Below the pieces are notes generated by a model, which saw nothing but the letters and a program-made list of their open reading frames with translations, had not been told where the DNA came from and searched no databases. Both the position numbers and the translations under genes were made by a program. Shown here piece after piece: positions 25,224 through 33,848 of a stretch of 64,000 nucleotides of DNA; the stretch's first letter is position 1; every line of letters starts with the position of its first letter. The DNA lies in the NCBI GenBank assembly GCA_028278645.1, contig JANQDZ010000002.1, positions 62,001 through 126,000 on the forward strand. Reading direction: 5' to 3'. Source of the stretch: Longimicrobiales bacterium. GTDB lineage: Bacteria; Gemmatimonadota; Gemmatimonadetes; Longimicrobiales; Gaopeijiaceae.

Positions 25224-25625
25224 ATGAGCGGGCACGACCTAAAGACCCTTGCGATCATCGGCGTCAGCGCCCTCGTCGGTCTGACCCTGACCCCTTTGGT
25301 AGGCACCACCTGTGACTCGGGACTCCACTCCGGGTCAGCCATCGTTTTCCGGTCCCCCCCAGGACCTCCCTCGCCCGTGACTCGGCTCCGGTTCCAACGA
25401 AGGTCCAGGGTTGAGGCATACTTCCATTTTGTCCCGTTCGGCACCCGGCATCCGGTATCGGAGCACCTATACACCCCGCCACGTCACAGTGGTGAGGCGG
25501 AGGTGAAGGGCCGGGAGACTCCGAGGGCGCGCGATCTCAAAAAAGCACCCCGACCTGCCAGCTTCCCTCTCTTCAAAGGCGGCGAGCTGGATGAGTCCAG
25601 GTTCCAGTTTCTCCCCACCAAGTAG
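25224..25625 (+). CDS. Possible small membrane-anchored protein
   Basis: A 133-residue frame with an ATG, a loosely spaced GGGAG ahead, and one hydrophobic N-terminal segment (LAIIGVSALVGLTLTPLVG). Third codon positions in the first third are mostly G or C, like the real genes nearby. It ends three bases before the ATG of a lipoprotein gene, so the two could be co-transcribed. The rest of the sequence is basic and polar with no recognised domain. It could also be a chance frame in a GC-rich region. Confidence 0.35.
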   Translation: MSGHDLKTLAIIGVSALVGLTLTPLVGTTCDSGLHSGSAIVFRSPPGPPSPVTRLRFQRRSRVEAYFHFVPFGTRHPVSEHLYTPPRHSGEAEVKGRETPRARDLKKAPRPASFPLFKGGELDESRFQFLPTK

Positions 25626-25628
25626 GCC

Positions 25629-26045
25629 ATGGCCATGAGACTCACCCTTCTCTCGACGGCCCTCATCGTCACTTTCCTGTCGTCCTGCTCCGCCCCACCG
25701 AAAAACCCGTTCCAACCGGATAGAGGCAGGAGGGAAGGGGGCAACCGACGGATTGTCCAGCTCGAGGTCCGGTGCCAAGAGTGCCTGATCTCATGGCGAG
25801 TCGGGATGGACCAAGGCACGGCGTCGGACCGGGGGACTTGGTCGAAGCGGGTCATTGCTCACACCGACCTGGGCGACACTTTTGCCTCCCTCTCCGCCAC
25901 ACCCACTGAAACCTCCGGGCCGGTGTACTGGATACGAATCCGGGTGGACGGGAAGACCGTGGCGGAGGCGGGAGGCGGCGACGACAGAGGGATCCCGGAT
26001 CAGAGTGGCAGACGGACTCTTTCGGTCGAGGCGGTGATCTCATAG
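25629..26045 (+). CDS. Lipoprotein of unknown function
   Basis: A 138-residue exported protein with a good lipoprotein signal (basic start, hydrophobic core, lipobox LSSC). The mature part has a CQEC pair near residue 52 and a beta-strand-rich domain (IVQLEVRCQ, WSKRVIAHTDLGD, VYWIRIRVDGKTVAE), suggesting a small beta-sandwich. Two ATG codons lie 6 bases apart; the first is used here. Its partner could be the small hydrophobic gene immediately upstream. No known family is recognised. Confidence 0.6.
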   Translation: MAMRLTLLSTALIVTFLSSCSAPPKNPFQPDRGRREGGNRRIVQLEVRCQECLISWRVGMDQGTASDRGTWSKRVIAHTDLGDTFASLSATPTETSGPVYWIRIRVDGKTVAEAGGGDDRGIPDQSGRRTLSVEAVIS

Positions 26046-26217
26046 GCGGAGCGGTGGCGGCCTCTCCGGCCACGCCAAAACACCAACAACATGCTTGAAA
26101 TCGTTGGGAATCGTGCGAGATTAGGTTCGCTTCGCCGGGTCGAGTCCTACCGTCGGAGCTTCTCTTTTTCCGACCGAGTAGTGGATTTGAGACCGGGCGG
26201 CATCCTGCTGCCCAGGA

Positions 26218-26278
26218 GAGACTCCCGACCTCTTGATCGATTCGGGGGTCTCAGTTGTTTCGGACTCCCCTAGAGACC
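26218..26278 (+). promoter_or_regulatory. Possible switching leader RNA ahead of the alpha-glucan operon
   Basis: Two mutually exclusive hairpins can form 40-100 bases before the glgP start. In the first, GAGACTCCCGA (26218-26228) pairs with TCGGGGGTCTC (26242-26252), 11 pairs with one G-U, around a 13-base loop. In the second, GGTCTC (26247-26252) pairs instead with GAGACC (26273-26278). No U-run follows either stem, so it is not a standard terminator; it could control translation or be chance. No known riboswitch class is recognised. Confidence 0.3.
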
Positions 26279-26318
26279 GCCCTTGACCAAAGGGCCCAGC
26301 TTCAAAAACCGGTCAAAG

Positions 26319-28550
26319 ATGACATCGAACTCGTCGAAGATTCCCTATCTACCCGAGCCCCTTCAGGGCCTGGGAGCCATCGCCTTGAACTTCTCCTGGC
26401 GATGGAACCGGTTTGCCCGAGAGCTGTTCTGGGAGATCGATCCGACCCTCTATTTGCTCTCCGGTCGGAATCCCATCGAGCTCCTCCGGCGAGCCGATCC
26501 TGCTCGCCTGGCTGCACTGGCCCGGGACCCGGATTTCCTCGAGAAGTACCAGCGCGTCATGGACGTGGCTGCTCTGGAGGAAACCACCAGCGGTACCTGG
26601 TTCGCCCAGAACTTCGGAGAGGTGGCCGAAGTGGAAGGAGCTCCCGACAAGGAAGAGAAGGCCGGCATCAGCCCAGCTCCCCGGGAGAACGGCATCCCCG
26701 CCAACCCCATCGCCTATTTCTGTGCCGAGTTCGGGATCCACAAATCCGTCCCCATCTACTCCGGGGGCCTTGGGGTCCTGGCAGGAGACCACTGCAAAGC
26801 AGCCTCCGACCTTGGGGTGCCCCTGGTGGGCGTGGGCCTCCTCTATCTAAAAGGTTATTTCGACCAAACCCTCTCCCCCGACGGTTGGCAGGTCGATAAT
26901 GAGGAACAGTTCGATCCTCTCCTGACGCCGTTGGAGCCCATCCTCACGCCCGACGGCAATAGGTCCCTCGCCACCGTGAAACTGTTCGGTCGCACGATCC
27001 ACGTGGGTGCGTGGAAAATGGTGGTGGGGCGGACGTCCATCATTCTCCTGGACTCCAACCTCAAAGAAAACCAACCCGAGGATCGGGACCTCACCCAGAA
27101 GCTATATCAGGGCGGCGATGAGAATCGCCTCTGCCAAGAGTGGATCCTGGGTGTGGGTGGCGTCCGGGTGCTGAGGGCGATGGGGGTTCATCCCTCAGCC
27201 TGGCATGCTAACGAGGGGCACGCGGCGTTCATGATGGTGGAGCGGGTCAAGGAGTACCTGGAGAAGGGAGTGGACCTCCAGGAGGCGGTGACCAAAGTCA
27301 GGGCGAACGGTGTCTTTACCACCCACACGCCGGTCCCGGCGGGTCACGACACGTTCACCATCGAACAGATCGACCCGGCTCTGAACCATTACTGGGAGAG
27401 CACCGGGATCGATCGGGACACCTTCCTGTCGTTCGGGACCCCGCCTGAGAACACTCCGGACACGTTTCACATGACCGCCTGTGCCATGCGCCTCTCCAGG
27501 TACGTAAACGGCGTGGCGGAGAAACACGGGCGAGTCACCAGGGAGAACTGGGCAGAGCTCTGGCCGGGCCGGGAGGTGGACGAGGTACCCATTTTCCACA
27601 TCACCAACGGGGTACATCTCTCCTCGTGGATGGCCTGGAGAATGATGGACCTGCTGGACGGCCACCTGGGCCCAGGTTGGGCGGCCAAGATGCAGAACGA
27701 AGAACTGTGGAAAGCGGTCCTGGAAATAGACGACCACGCTCTTTGCGTCGCTCACCGCCGACTGAAGAGGAACCTCCTGAGTTTCATCCGGGAGCAGGCC
27801 CGGAAACGTTTCCGGGACGAATGGGATGAGGCGATGCACTTGGTGGGTGCAGGGACCTTGATGGACCCATCCGCCCTGACCATCGGTTTCGCCCGACGCT
27901 TCGCCACGTACAAACGAGCCGACCTCATCTTCCGAAATGAGGAGCGGCTGCTGAAACTCCTGACCAACCCTTGGCGTCCGGTACAGATCATCTTCGCAGG
28001 GAAGGCTCACCCGGCCGACGACGCCGGGAAGCAGATGCTCCAGCGTGTGTACTCCTACTCCAGGGATCCTCGCTTCGAGGGCCGCATCGCCTTCCTTCAG
28101 GACTATGACCTGAACTCGGCAGACCGGTTCGTTCAGGGCGTAGACCTCTGGTTGAACCTTCCGGTGGTGCCCATGGAGGCTTCGGGTACAAGCGGAATGA
28201 AAGCAGCTCTTAACGCCGTGCCCCAGGTGAGCACCCTGGACGGCTGGTGGGCGGAAGGATTCACCGGCTTGAACGGATGGGCGGTACCGGTCAGCACGGG
28301 TTATCCCGACCCCGATGCCGCCGACGCGGAGAACCTCTACTCCCTCCTGGAGAGGGAAGTGGTCCCGCTCTTTTACGGCGGGGAAAAGGAGGGCCAGTCG
28401 AAGGGGTGGGTCCTCCGGATGAAGCACGCCCTCTACACGGCCGGCGCTCACTTCACCGCGTCCAGAATGCTACGGGAATACACGAAGGACTGTTACATCC
28501 CCTCCATGAAAAGAAGCATGGAGGGAGACGATCCTCCCATCACGGGATAA
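26319..28550 (+). CDS. glgP: Alpha-glucan phosphorylase (GlgP family, short type)
   Basis: A protein of about 743 residues that splits glycogen or maltodextrin with phosphate to give glucose-1-phosphate. The DUF3417 N-terminus (LGAIALNFSWRWNRFARELFWEIDP) marks the short prokaryotic/archaeal GT35 type. Further signatures are YFCAEFGIHKSVPIYSGGLG, HANEGHAAF, FTTHTPVPAGHDTF, ITNGVHLSSW, GFARRFATYKRAD and the PLP lysine in EASGTSGMKAALN. It is the first gene of a five-gene alpha-glucan operon (phosphorylase, synthase, three GH57 enzymes). The ATG at 26319 was preferred to a TTG 36 bases upstream because homology starts after it; neither has a strong ribosome site. Confidence 0.93.
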   Translation: MTSNSSKIPYLPEPLQGLGAIALNFSWRWNRFARELFWEIDPTLYLLSGRNPIELLRRADPARLAALARDPDFLEKYQRVMDVAALEETTSGTWFAQNFGEVAEVEGAPDKEEKAGISPAPRENGIPANPIAYFCAEFGIHKSVPIYSGGLGVLAGDHCKAASDLGVPLVGVGLLYLKGYFDQTLSPDGWQVDNEEQFDPLLTPLEPILTPDGNRSLATVKLFGRTIHVGAWKMVVGRTSIILLDSNLKENQPEDRDLTQKLYQGGDENRLCQEWILGVGGVRVLRAMGVHPSAWHANEGHAAFMMVERVKEYLEKGVDLQEAVTKVRANGVFTTHTPVPAGHDTFTIEQIDPALNHYWESTGIDRDTFLSFGTPPENTPDTFHMTACAMRLSRYVNGVAEKHGRVTRENWAELWPGREVDEVPIFHITNGVHLSSWMAWRMMDLLDGHLGPGWAAKMQNEELWKAVLEIDDHALCVAHRRLKRNLLSFIREQARKRFRDEWDEAMHLVGAGTLMDPSALTIGFARRFATYKRADLIFRNEERLLKLLTNPWRPVQIIFAGKAHPADDAGKQMLQRVYSYSRDPRFEGRIAFLQDYDLNSADRFVQGVDLWLNLPVVPMEASGTSGMKAALNAVPQVSTLDGWWAEGFTGLNGWAVPVSTGYPDPDAADAENLYSLLEREVVPLFYGGEKEGQSKGWVLRMKHALYTAGAHFTASRMLREYTKDCYIPSMKRSMEGDDPPITG

Positions 28551-28597
28551 CCTCGACGACCCGATACGGCCATCACTGACACAAGGAATCACCACTC

Positions 28598-30142
28598 ATG
28601 GCTCGAGGCACCGGGGCCGCCCGGAAGAAGCGGGTTTCTGAAACGAAACCGCGGCAGGCCGGCCCTTCTCGTGAAACGAGAATCGTTCATTTATCAGCCG
28701 AATACTGGCCTTACATCCGAACTGGGGGATTGGGAGAAGCCGTCCGAGGGATGGCGACCTTCCAGAGCGCCTCTGGATCGGACGTGACGGTCCTTTTGCC
28801 CCTCTTTCAGCCGATTCTGGATTCCGACTACGGGGTGAAGCCTGTCGGCGAACCCTTCACCGTCCAGGTCGGCCACCGGGTGGAAACCGGTCGGCTCTGG
28901 GAAGCCGAGGACAACACCGACGGCCCCCGCGTCCTTTTCCTGGAGAATGAGGCCTACTTCGGTCGCCCGGGCGTTTACGGCGAGGGCGGAGAAGACTATC
29001 ACGACAACCACCTTCGGTTCTCCTACTTGGCCGCCGCCGCGGCCCAGGTCCTCCCTGAGATCTGCCCAGGCCAGGAGCCCGTCCTTCTCCATATGCATGA
29101 CTGGCACACGGCCCTGGCCGTAGTCTACCTCAGGACGCTTGGGAGAGGAGACCCGTTCGCGGATCGCACTGCCGCGGTGCTCTCCGTCCACAACGGAGGG
29201 TTTCAGGGACACTTTCCCAAGGAAGTCCTGGCCGACATGGGGCTGCCATCCGAGCTCTACCACATGGACGTGATGGAGTGGTACGGCAGGGCAAACATCT
29301 TGAAGGCCGGACTGGTGTTTACGGACATGGCCACCACCGTCAGCCCAAGTCACTCCTTCGAGCTGAGAACGGAAGCCGGAGGGTTCGGCCTTCACCACAC
29401 CTTCTTGGGCCTTCACGACCGGCTGGTAGGTGTCCTAAACGGGATCGACAACGAGATATGGGATCCGGCTGCTGACCCGTACATCCCGGCCCCCTACTCG
29501 GCCGAGGACCTGTCCGGCAAAGCCGTGTGTAAAGCCGCTCTACAGCGGGAGTACGGTCTCACGGAGGACTCCGGCGCACTGCTCGTCGGCATGGTGGCTC
29601 GCATGGTATCCCAAAAAGGCATGGACCTGATCTTGGGCGGCCGGGCCATCAGGGAATCGGACGCCCAGTTCATCTTCCTGGGAAGCGGCGAAGCCAAATT
29701 TGAGGAAGGCCTCCAGAATCTGGCCAAGGCCCATCCCGACCGGATTGCCGTCCAGGTCCAGTTCACCGAAGAGCGGGAACACCGGGTGGTGGCGGGAGCC
29801 GACGCACTCCTCATGCCGTCCCTCTACGAACCGTGCGGGCTCACCCAGATGCGGGCCATGCGTTACGGGACGGTTCCTCTGGCCCGGAGGGTCGGAGGCT
29901 TGGACGACACGGTGGAGGACGGGCGCACCGGCCTTCTCTTCGACGACTACAAACCGGAGCGGTTGGATTGGCTCATCGAGAGAGCCCTCGCCCGGTACCA
30001 GAAACCGGCCACCTGGCGCGACACCGTGGAACACGGCATGGCCGAAGATTTTTCTTGGGAGGGGGTCGTGGATCGATATTATGAGGTCTACGATCAGGCC
30101 TTCGAGGCCCGGTTCGATTCCTTGAACGGCTCGGCGCCTTAA
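28598..30142 (+). CDS. glgA: Glycogen synthase (GT5)
   Basis: A 514-residue enzyme that extends alpha-1,4-glucan from a sugar nucleotide. The N-terminal Rossmann domain contains HLSAEYWPYIRTGGLGEAV and LHMHDWHTALAVVYL. The C-terminal domain has VGMVARMVSQKGMDLI, LLMPSLYEPCGLTQMRAMRYGTVP with the catalytic Glu of the E-x7-E motif, and GRTGLLFDDY. The usual Lys-x-Gly-Gly-Leu near the start is RTGGL (Arg41), an unusual change at the nucleotide-binding position. It follows glgP by 47 bases and precedes the GH57 genes, so it makes the polymer that glgP degrades. Confidence 0.93.
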   Translation: MARGTGAARKKRVSETKPRQAGPSRETRIVHLSAEYWPYIRTGGLGEAVRGMATFQSASGSDVTVLLPLFQPILDSDYGVKPVGEPFTVQVGHRVETGRLWEAEDNTDGPRVLFLENEAYFGRPGVYGEGGEDYHDNHLRFSYLAAAAAQVLPEICPGQEPVLLHMHDWHTALAVVYLRTLGRGDPFADRTAAVLSVHNGGFQGHFPKEVLADMGLPSELYHMDVMEWYGRANILKAGLVFTDMATTVSPSHSFELRTEAGGFGLHHTFLGLHDRLVGVLNGIDNEIWDPAADPYIPAPYSAEDLSGKAVCKAALQREYGLTEDSGALLVGMVARMVSQKGMDLILGGRAIRESDAQFIFLGSGEAKFEEGLQNLAKAHPDRIAVQVQFTEEREHRVVAGADALLMPSLYEPCGLTQMRAMRYGTVPLARRVGGLDDTVEDGRTGLLFDDYKPERLDWLIERALARYQKPATWRDTVEHGMAEDFSWEGVVDRYYEVYDQAFEARFDSLNGSAP

Positions 30143-30166
30143 ACCCAGATCACCGAAGGAGCAAAG

Positions 30167-31855
30167 ATGCACTTCGTCCTGACCCTTCATAGCCACCTCC
30201 CTTACGTGCTGAACCACGGCCGCTGGCCCCATGGGAGCGACTGGCTGTGCGAGGCCGCCGTGGACACCTACCTCCCCCTCCTGGAAGCTCTCTTGGAGCT
30301 GAAAAAAGGAGAGACAGTTTCTCCTGTCACCCTGGGCATCACACCGGTGTTGGCGAACCAGCTCTCGGACCCGCGGTTTCGGGAGGAGCTGGATGCGTTC
30401 TTCCAGCAGCGGCTGAAGGCCTGCGAGGAGGCCCCGGCTTCACTCGTCGAAACCGATGACCAAGAACTGCTTCCTTTGGTTGACTACTGGCGGGACCGCT
30501 TCCTTCGCCTCAAGACCCTTTTCGATGAAATCGAAGGTGATCTCCTGGGAGCGTTCAGTCGGCTGCAGGAGGAGTCCAGGCTGGAGATCATCAGTTCGGC
30601 CGCCACCCACGGATTCCTCCCTCTGCTGGGACGAGAGGAAAGCGTCCGCTTGCAGCTTGCCGTGGGGTTCTCCGAACACCAAAGACTCTTCGGTCGGGAC
30701 CCGCAGGGGTGTTGGGCACCGGAATGTGCCTATCGTCCGAGTGGGACATGGGACCCCATCCCGGGAGTCTCTCGGGGTCGGCATCGGGCCGGGCTGGAAG
30801 ACTTCCTGTCGGAAGCCGGGTTCCGATACTTCTTCATCGACACCCACATGGCCGAGGCTGGGGAAGCGTTGGGGTGGTCTGGAGACGTACCCCACCGGAC
30901 GGACCGAGTCGGCGCCACGTTGGAAAGAGAGTCCCTGGAACAGACAGAATCGCCAGCCCGCTCCCCCTATCAATCCTATTTCGTGGGGGACCCGGGAAGC
31001 GGAAAAGGGTTGGCCGCTTTTGTCCGGGAACCGGAAGCTTCCATGCAGGTTTGGAGCCGGCAACTCGGGTACCCGGGAGACGGTGCCTATCTGGAGTTCC
31101 ACAAGATCCGCTGGCCCAGCGGCCTCAAGTACTGGAGCGTGACGGGCCCGGAGGTGGATCTGGGCGACAAGACCCCCTACCAACCGACCGACGCTCGCTA
31201 CCGAGCCAGCGACCATGCCACCCACTTCGCCGGCCTCTTGGGGCACATTCAACGGAAGACCCGAACCGGCCCCTCGGGAGTGGCCATGGCGCCTTTCGAC
31301 ACGGAGCTCTTCGGCCATTGGTGGTTCGAGGGTGTGGATTTCTTGAAGGAGCTCTTCGTCAGACTGCCCTTCCGGGAGGGCGTGATCCCCGTGACGGCAT
31401 CCGAACACCTCGAATCTTTCCCGGCCCAAGCCGCCATCCGGCCTTTGGAAGGATCGTGGGGCGCAGATGGCAATTTCAGTATGTGGTTGAACGACGGAAC
31501 CCGTTGGACCTGGGAGAGCCTGTGGCCCCTGGAAGATCGGTTCTGGGAGGCAGCGCCCAGGGCTTTGCAGTCGGAGAAGACAAAACCCATTCTGGCCCAG
31601 GCCGCCCGGCAGCTTCTCCTGGCCCAGTCCTCGGACTGGCAGTTCATGATCTCCACGGGCGCCGTGCCCGACTACGCCGAGAAACGACTGAAGCTGCACT
31701 GTGACGACGCAGGGCTTCTTCTCGACGCACTGGCCCCAACCGCGACTGAAGAGGAGCTGGCCAAAGCCTTGGAGCACGTGAATGAACTTCAGGAGCGGGA
31801 CAACCTGTTCCCCAACATCCTCGAGTCGGTTGGGGAGGTCCTGAATCAGGGCTGA
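30167..31855 (+). CDS. GH57 1,4-alpha-glucan branching enzyme (DUF1957 type)
   Basis: A 562-residue glycoside hydrolase family 57 enzyme resembling the TK1436-type branching enzyme. It begins FVLTLHSHLPYVLNHGRWPHG, a family hallmark. The nucleophile Glu lies in CWAPECAYRP and the acid/base Asp in APFDTELFGHWWFEGVDF. A C-terminal helical domain (residues 430-550) matches DUF1957. It would create alpha-1,6 branches in glycogen, filling the role of the absent GH13 GlgB. The start has AAGGAG ahead. It is separated by 24 bases from glgA and by 3 bases from the next GH57 gene. Confidence 0.9.
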   Translation: MHFVLTLHSHLPYVLNHGRWPHGSDWLCEAAVDTYLPLLEALLELKKGETVSPVTLGITPVLANQLSDPRFREELDAFFQQRLKACEEAPASLVETDDQELLPLVDYWRDRFLRLKTLFDEIEGDLLGAFSRLQEESRLEIISSAATHGFLPLLGREESVRLQLAVGFSEHQRLFGRDPQGCWAPECAYRPSGTWDPIPGVSRGRHRAGLEDFLSEAGFRYFFIDTHMAEAGEALGWSGDVPHRTDRVGATLERESLEQTESPARSPYQSYFVGDPGSGKGLAAFVREPEASMQVWSRQLGYPGDGAYLEFHKIRWPSGLKYWSVTGPEVDLGDKTPYQPTDARYRASDHATHFAGLLGHIQRKTRTGPSGVAMAPFDTELFGHWWFEGVDFLKELFVRLPFREGVIPVTASEHLESFPAQAAIRPLEGSWGADGNFSMWLNDGTRWTWESLWPLEDRFWEAAPRALQSEKTKPILAQAARQLLLAQSSDWQFMISTGAVPDYAEKRLKLHCDDAGLLLDALAPTATEEELAKALEHVNELQERDNLFPNILESVGEVLNQG

Positions 31856-31858
31856 GAC

Positions 31859-33820
31859 ATGACGACTTCTTCTCGTTCCGTGGTCATCCACGGTCACTTC
31901 TATCAGCCGCCACGGGAGGACCCGTGGCTGGAGACAGTGGAGGCACAACCCTCGGCCGCGCCTTACCACGACTGGAACCATCGGGTAGAGGATGAGTGTT
32001 ACCGGGCCGTGGTAGCGGCCCGGGTACCCGGCTCGGGCGGGCGGATCGCCAAGATCATCAACGCCCTTGAGCACATGAGTTTCAACTTCGGACCCACCCT
32101 CCTGGAATGGATGGAGGCGGAGGCTCCAGGGACATATCGGTCCATCCTGGACGCCGACGCCGCTAGCGCCGAAGCTCATGGCGGCCACGGAAACGCCATC
32201 GCCCAGGCTTACCATCACTCCATTCTCCCCCTGGCCTCTCGAAGGGATAAGGTCTCGGAGGTCCGGTGGGGTATCGCGGATTTCCGGCACCGGTTCGGAC
32301 GTGATCCTGCAGGGATGTGGCTACCCGAGACGGCGATAGACGGAGTCACCCTGGATGTCTTGGCCCAGGAAGGAATCGCCTTCACCATCGTCGCTCCCCA
32401 CCAGGTCGAAAACCCTCCGCCCCACGGCCTTCCCGGACTGTTCAAAACCCCCGGGGGCCGATCCGTTGCCATCTTCGTTTACAACGGACCCCTCTCCCAC
32501 GGCGTCGCCTTCGGGGCCCTCTTGAAGGACTCCCAGAAGTGGGCTGAAGACATGGTTGGCTCGGGTGGAGGAGATCAACTGATCTCCATCGCTACCGACG
32601 GCGAGACCTACGGACACCACCACCGGTTTGGAGAGATGGCCCTTGCCGCCGTTCTCGAGCGGCTTCAAGCGGACCCCCGCGCCAAGGTGGAGAACTTCGC
32701 GTCCTTCTTGGCCAGGCAGCCGGCCGAGCACGAGGTGACGCTGGTGGAACCCTCCTCATGGAGCTGTTCCCACGGAGTGGACCGCTGGAAGTCCGATTGC
32801 GGCTGCAAGATGGCGCCGGAAGTGGATACCCAGCAGCGGTGGAGGAGCAGCCTGCGGGATGCAATGGAATGGCTGGCCACCCAGATCCATCAACTTTATG
32901 AAACCGAGGCTCCGGCCTTCCTCGGAGACCCGTGGGCCGCCCGGGACCGGTATGGGCCATCCAGTGAGGCCGACACCACCGATGTCCGGGCCCGGGAACT
33001 GCTGGAGCTGGAGCGCCAGGCCCTCCTGCTCTTCACGTCGTGTGGGTGGTTCTTCGATGATTTGGCGGGCATCGAACCCCTCCAGGTCCTGCGGTATGCC
33101 GCCAGGGCACTGGACCTGGCTCAGAACATCGAAGGTTATGAGGGCTCCCTGGTGGAGGGATTCCTCTCTCGGTTGGACGAAGCGGTTTCCAATGAGGACC
33201 CGCCACGACGTGGGCGGGAGATTTTTCTTGCCGAAGTGCTGCCCAAAACCCCTGCCCATCTGAGAATGGCTGGGGGAGCGGCCTTGCTTCAGGCCATGGG
33301 AGGGGTGGAGGGATACTCCTTCAACCAGGTCCCTGGCTACGAGGTGTTTCGGTCTCCTTCCGGTACCTTCCACGTCATCCACAACCGGACCGGGCGAGAC
33401 TGGGAGATCGAAGCGAAGATCTTCCGGCCCTCATCCGGCCGGGGGGCTGTGGCCGTCCGGGAGGTGGAGACGGGGGCCGACTTCCTACCCCTCCACCTCG
33501 CCGACCTGCCGGAGAGCTTACGAGATCCCATCACCCGACAGGTCGGCCGGATCGTTCCGGACACAGCCAAAGCCCTCGTCGAGGCCGTGGAGGCGTTGGG
33601 TGACGCCGTAGAGCCGTCAGGAGACGGTGATGGCCTGCCCCCCCCACAAGACCAGGTCGACCGCGTCAGGGATTTGGCGGACCTTCACATATTGCTGGGG
33701 GAAGGCATCCCCTTTGACGCCCAGACGACGTTCTTCAGATTCTTGAAGCGAGCCAGCCCGGAAGTCCAGCGGAATCTGGATGTTCTGCGGAAGCCCCTGG
33801 GTTTCACGACCGCTTCGTAA
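31859..33820 (+). CDS. GH57 glycoside hydrolase with DUF3536 domain
   Basis: A 653-residue GH57 protein of the DUF3536-containing subtype. The family start is VVIHGHFYQPPREDPWLE. The nucleophile Glu lies in MWLPETAID and the acid Asp in ATDGETYGHHHRFGEMAL. SWSCSHGVDRWKSDCGC is a subtype signature, probably a metal or disulfide site. The C-terminal half is helical and typical of DUF3536. Its substrate is not established; alpha-glucan trimming or transfer is suggested by the operon. It begins 3 bases after the branching enzyme stop, so translation is probably coupled. Confidence 0.88.
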   Translation: MTTSSRSVVIHGHFYQPPREDPWLETVEAQPSAAPYHDWNHRVEDECYRAVVAARVPGSGGRIAKIINALEHMSFNFGPTLLEWMEAEAPGTYRSILDADAASAEAHGGHGNAIAQAYHHSILPLASRRDKVSEVRWGIADFRHRFGRDPAGMWLPETAIDGVTLDVLAQEGIAFTIVAPHQVENPPPHGLPGLFKTPGGRSVAIFVYNGPLSHGVAFGALLKDSQKWAEDMVGSGGGDQLISIATDGETYGHHHRFGEMALAAVLERLQADPRAKVENFASFLARQPAEHEVTLVEPSSWSCSHGVDRWKSDCGCKMAPEVDTQQRWRSSLRDAMEWLATQIHQLYETEAPAFLGDPWAARDRYGPSSEADTTDVRARELLELERQALLLFTSCGWFFDDLAGIEPLQVLRYAARALDLAQNIEGYEGSLVEGFLSRLDEAVSNEDPPRRGREIFLAEVLPKTPAHLRMAGGAALLQAMGGVEGYSFNQVPGYEVFRSPSGTFHVIHNRTGRDWEIEAKIFRPSSGRGAVAVREVETGADFLPLHLADLPESLRDPITRQVGRIVPDTAKALVEAVEALGDAVEPSGDGDGLPPPQDQVDRVRDLADLHILLGEGIPFDAQTTFFRFLKRASPEVQRNLDVLRKPLGFTTAS

Positions 33821-33848
33821 GAGAAACCGAGTTTCACCCGGCCCAGCC

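Noticed and set aside
24980-25474. A 164-codon minus-strand frame in the unassigned stretch
   Set aside because: No motif, no ribosome site, and it overlaps a plus-strand frame with better codon pattern.
26130-26165. A tRNA T-arm-like word (GGGTCGAGTCCTACC)
   Set aside because: No matching acceptor, D or anticodon arm can be built around it.
30440-32290. A 616-codon minus-strand open frame
   Set aside because: It lies opposite the two GH57 genes, has no recognisable domain and is rich in Gly, Arg and Pro as expected of a GC-rich shadow frame.
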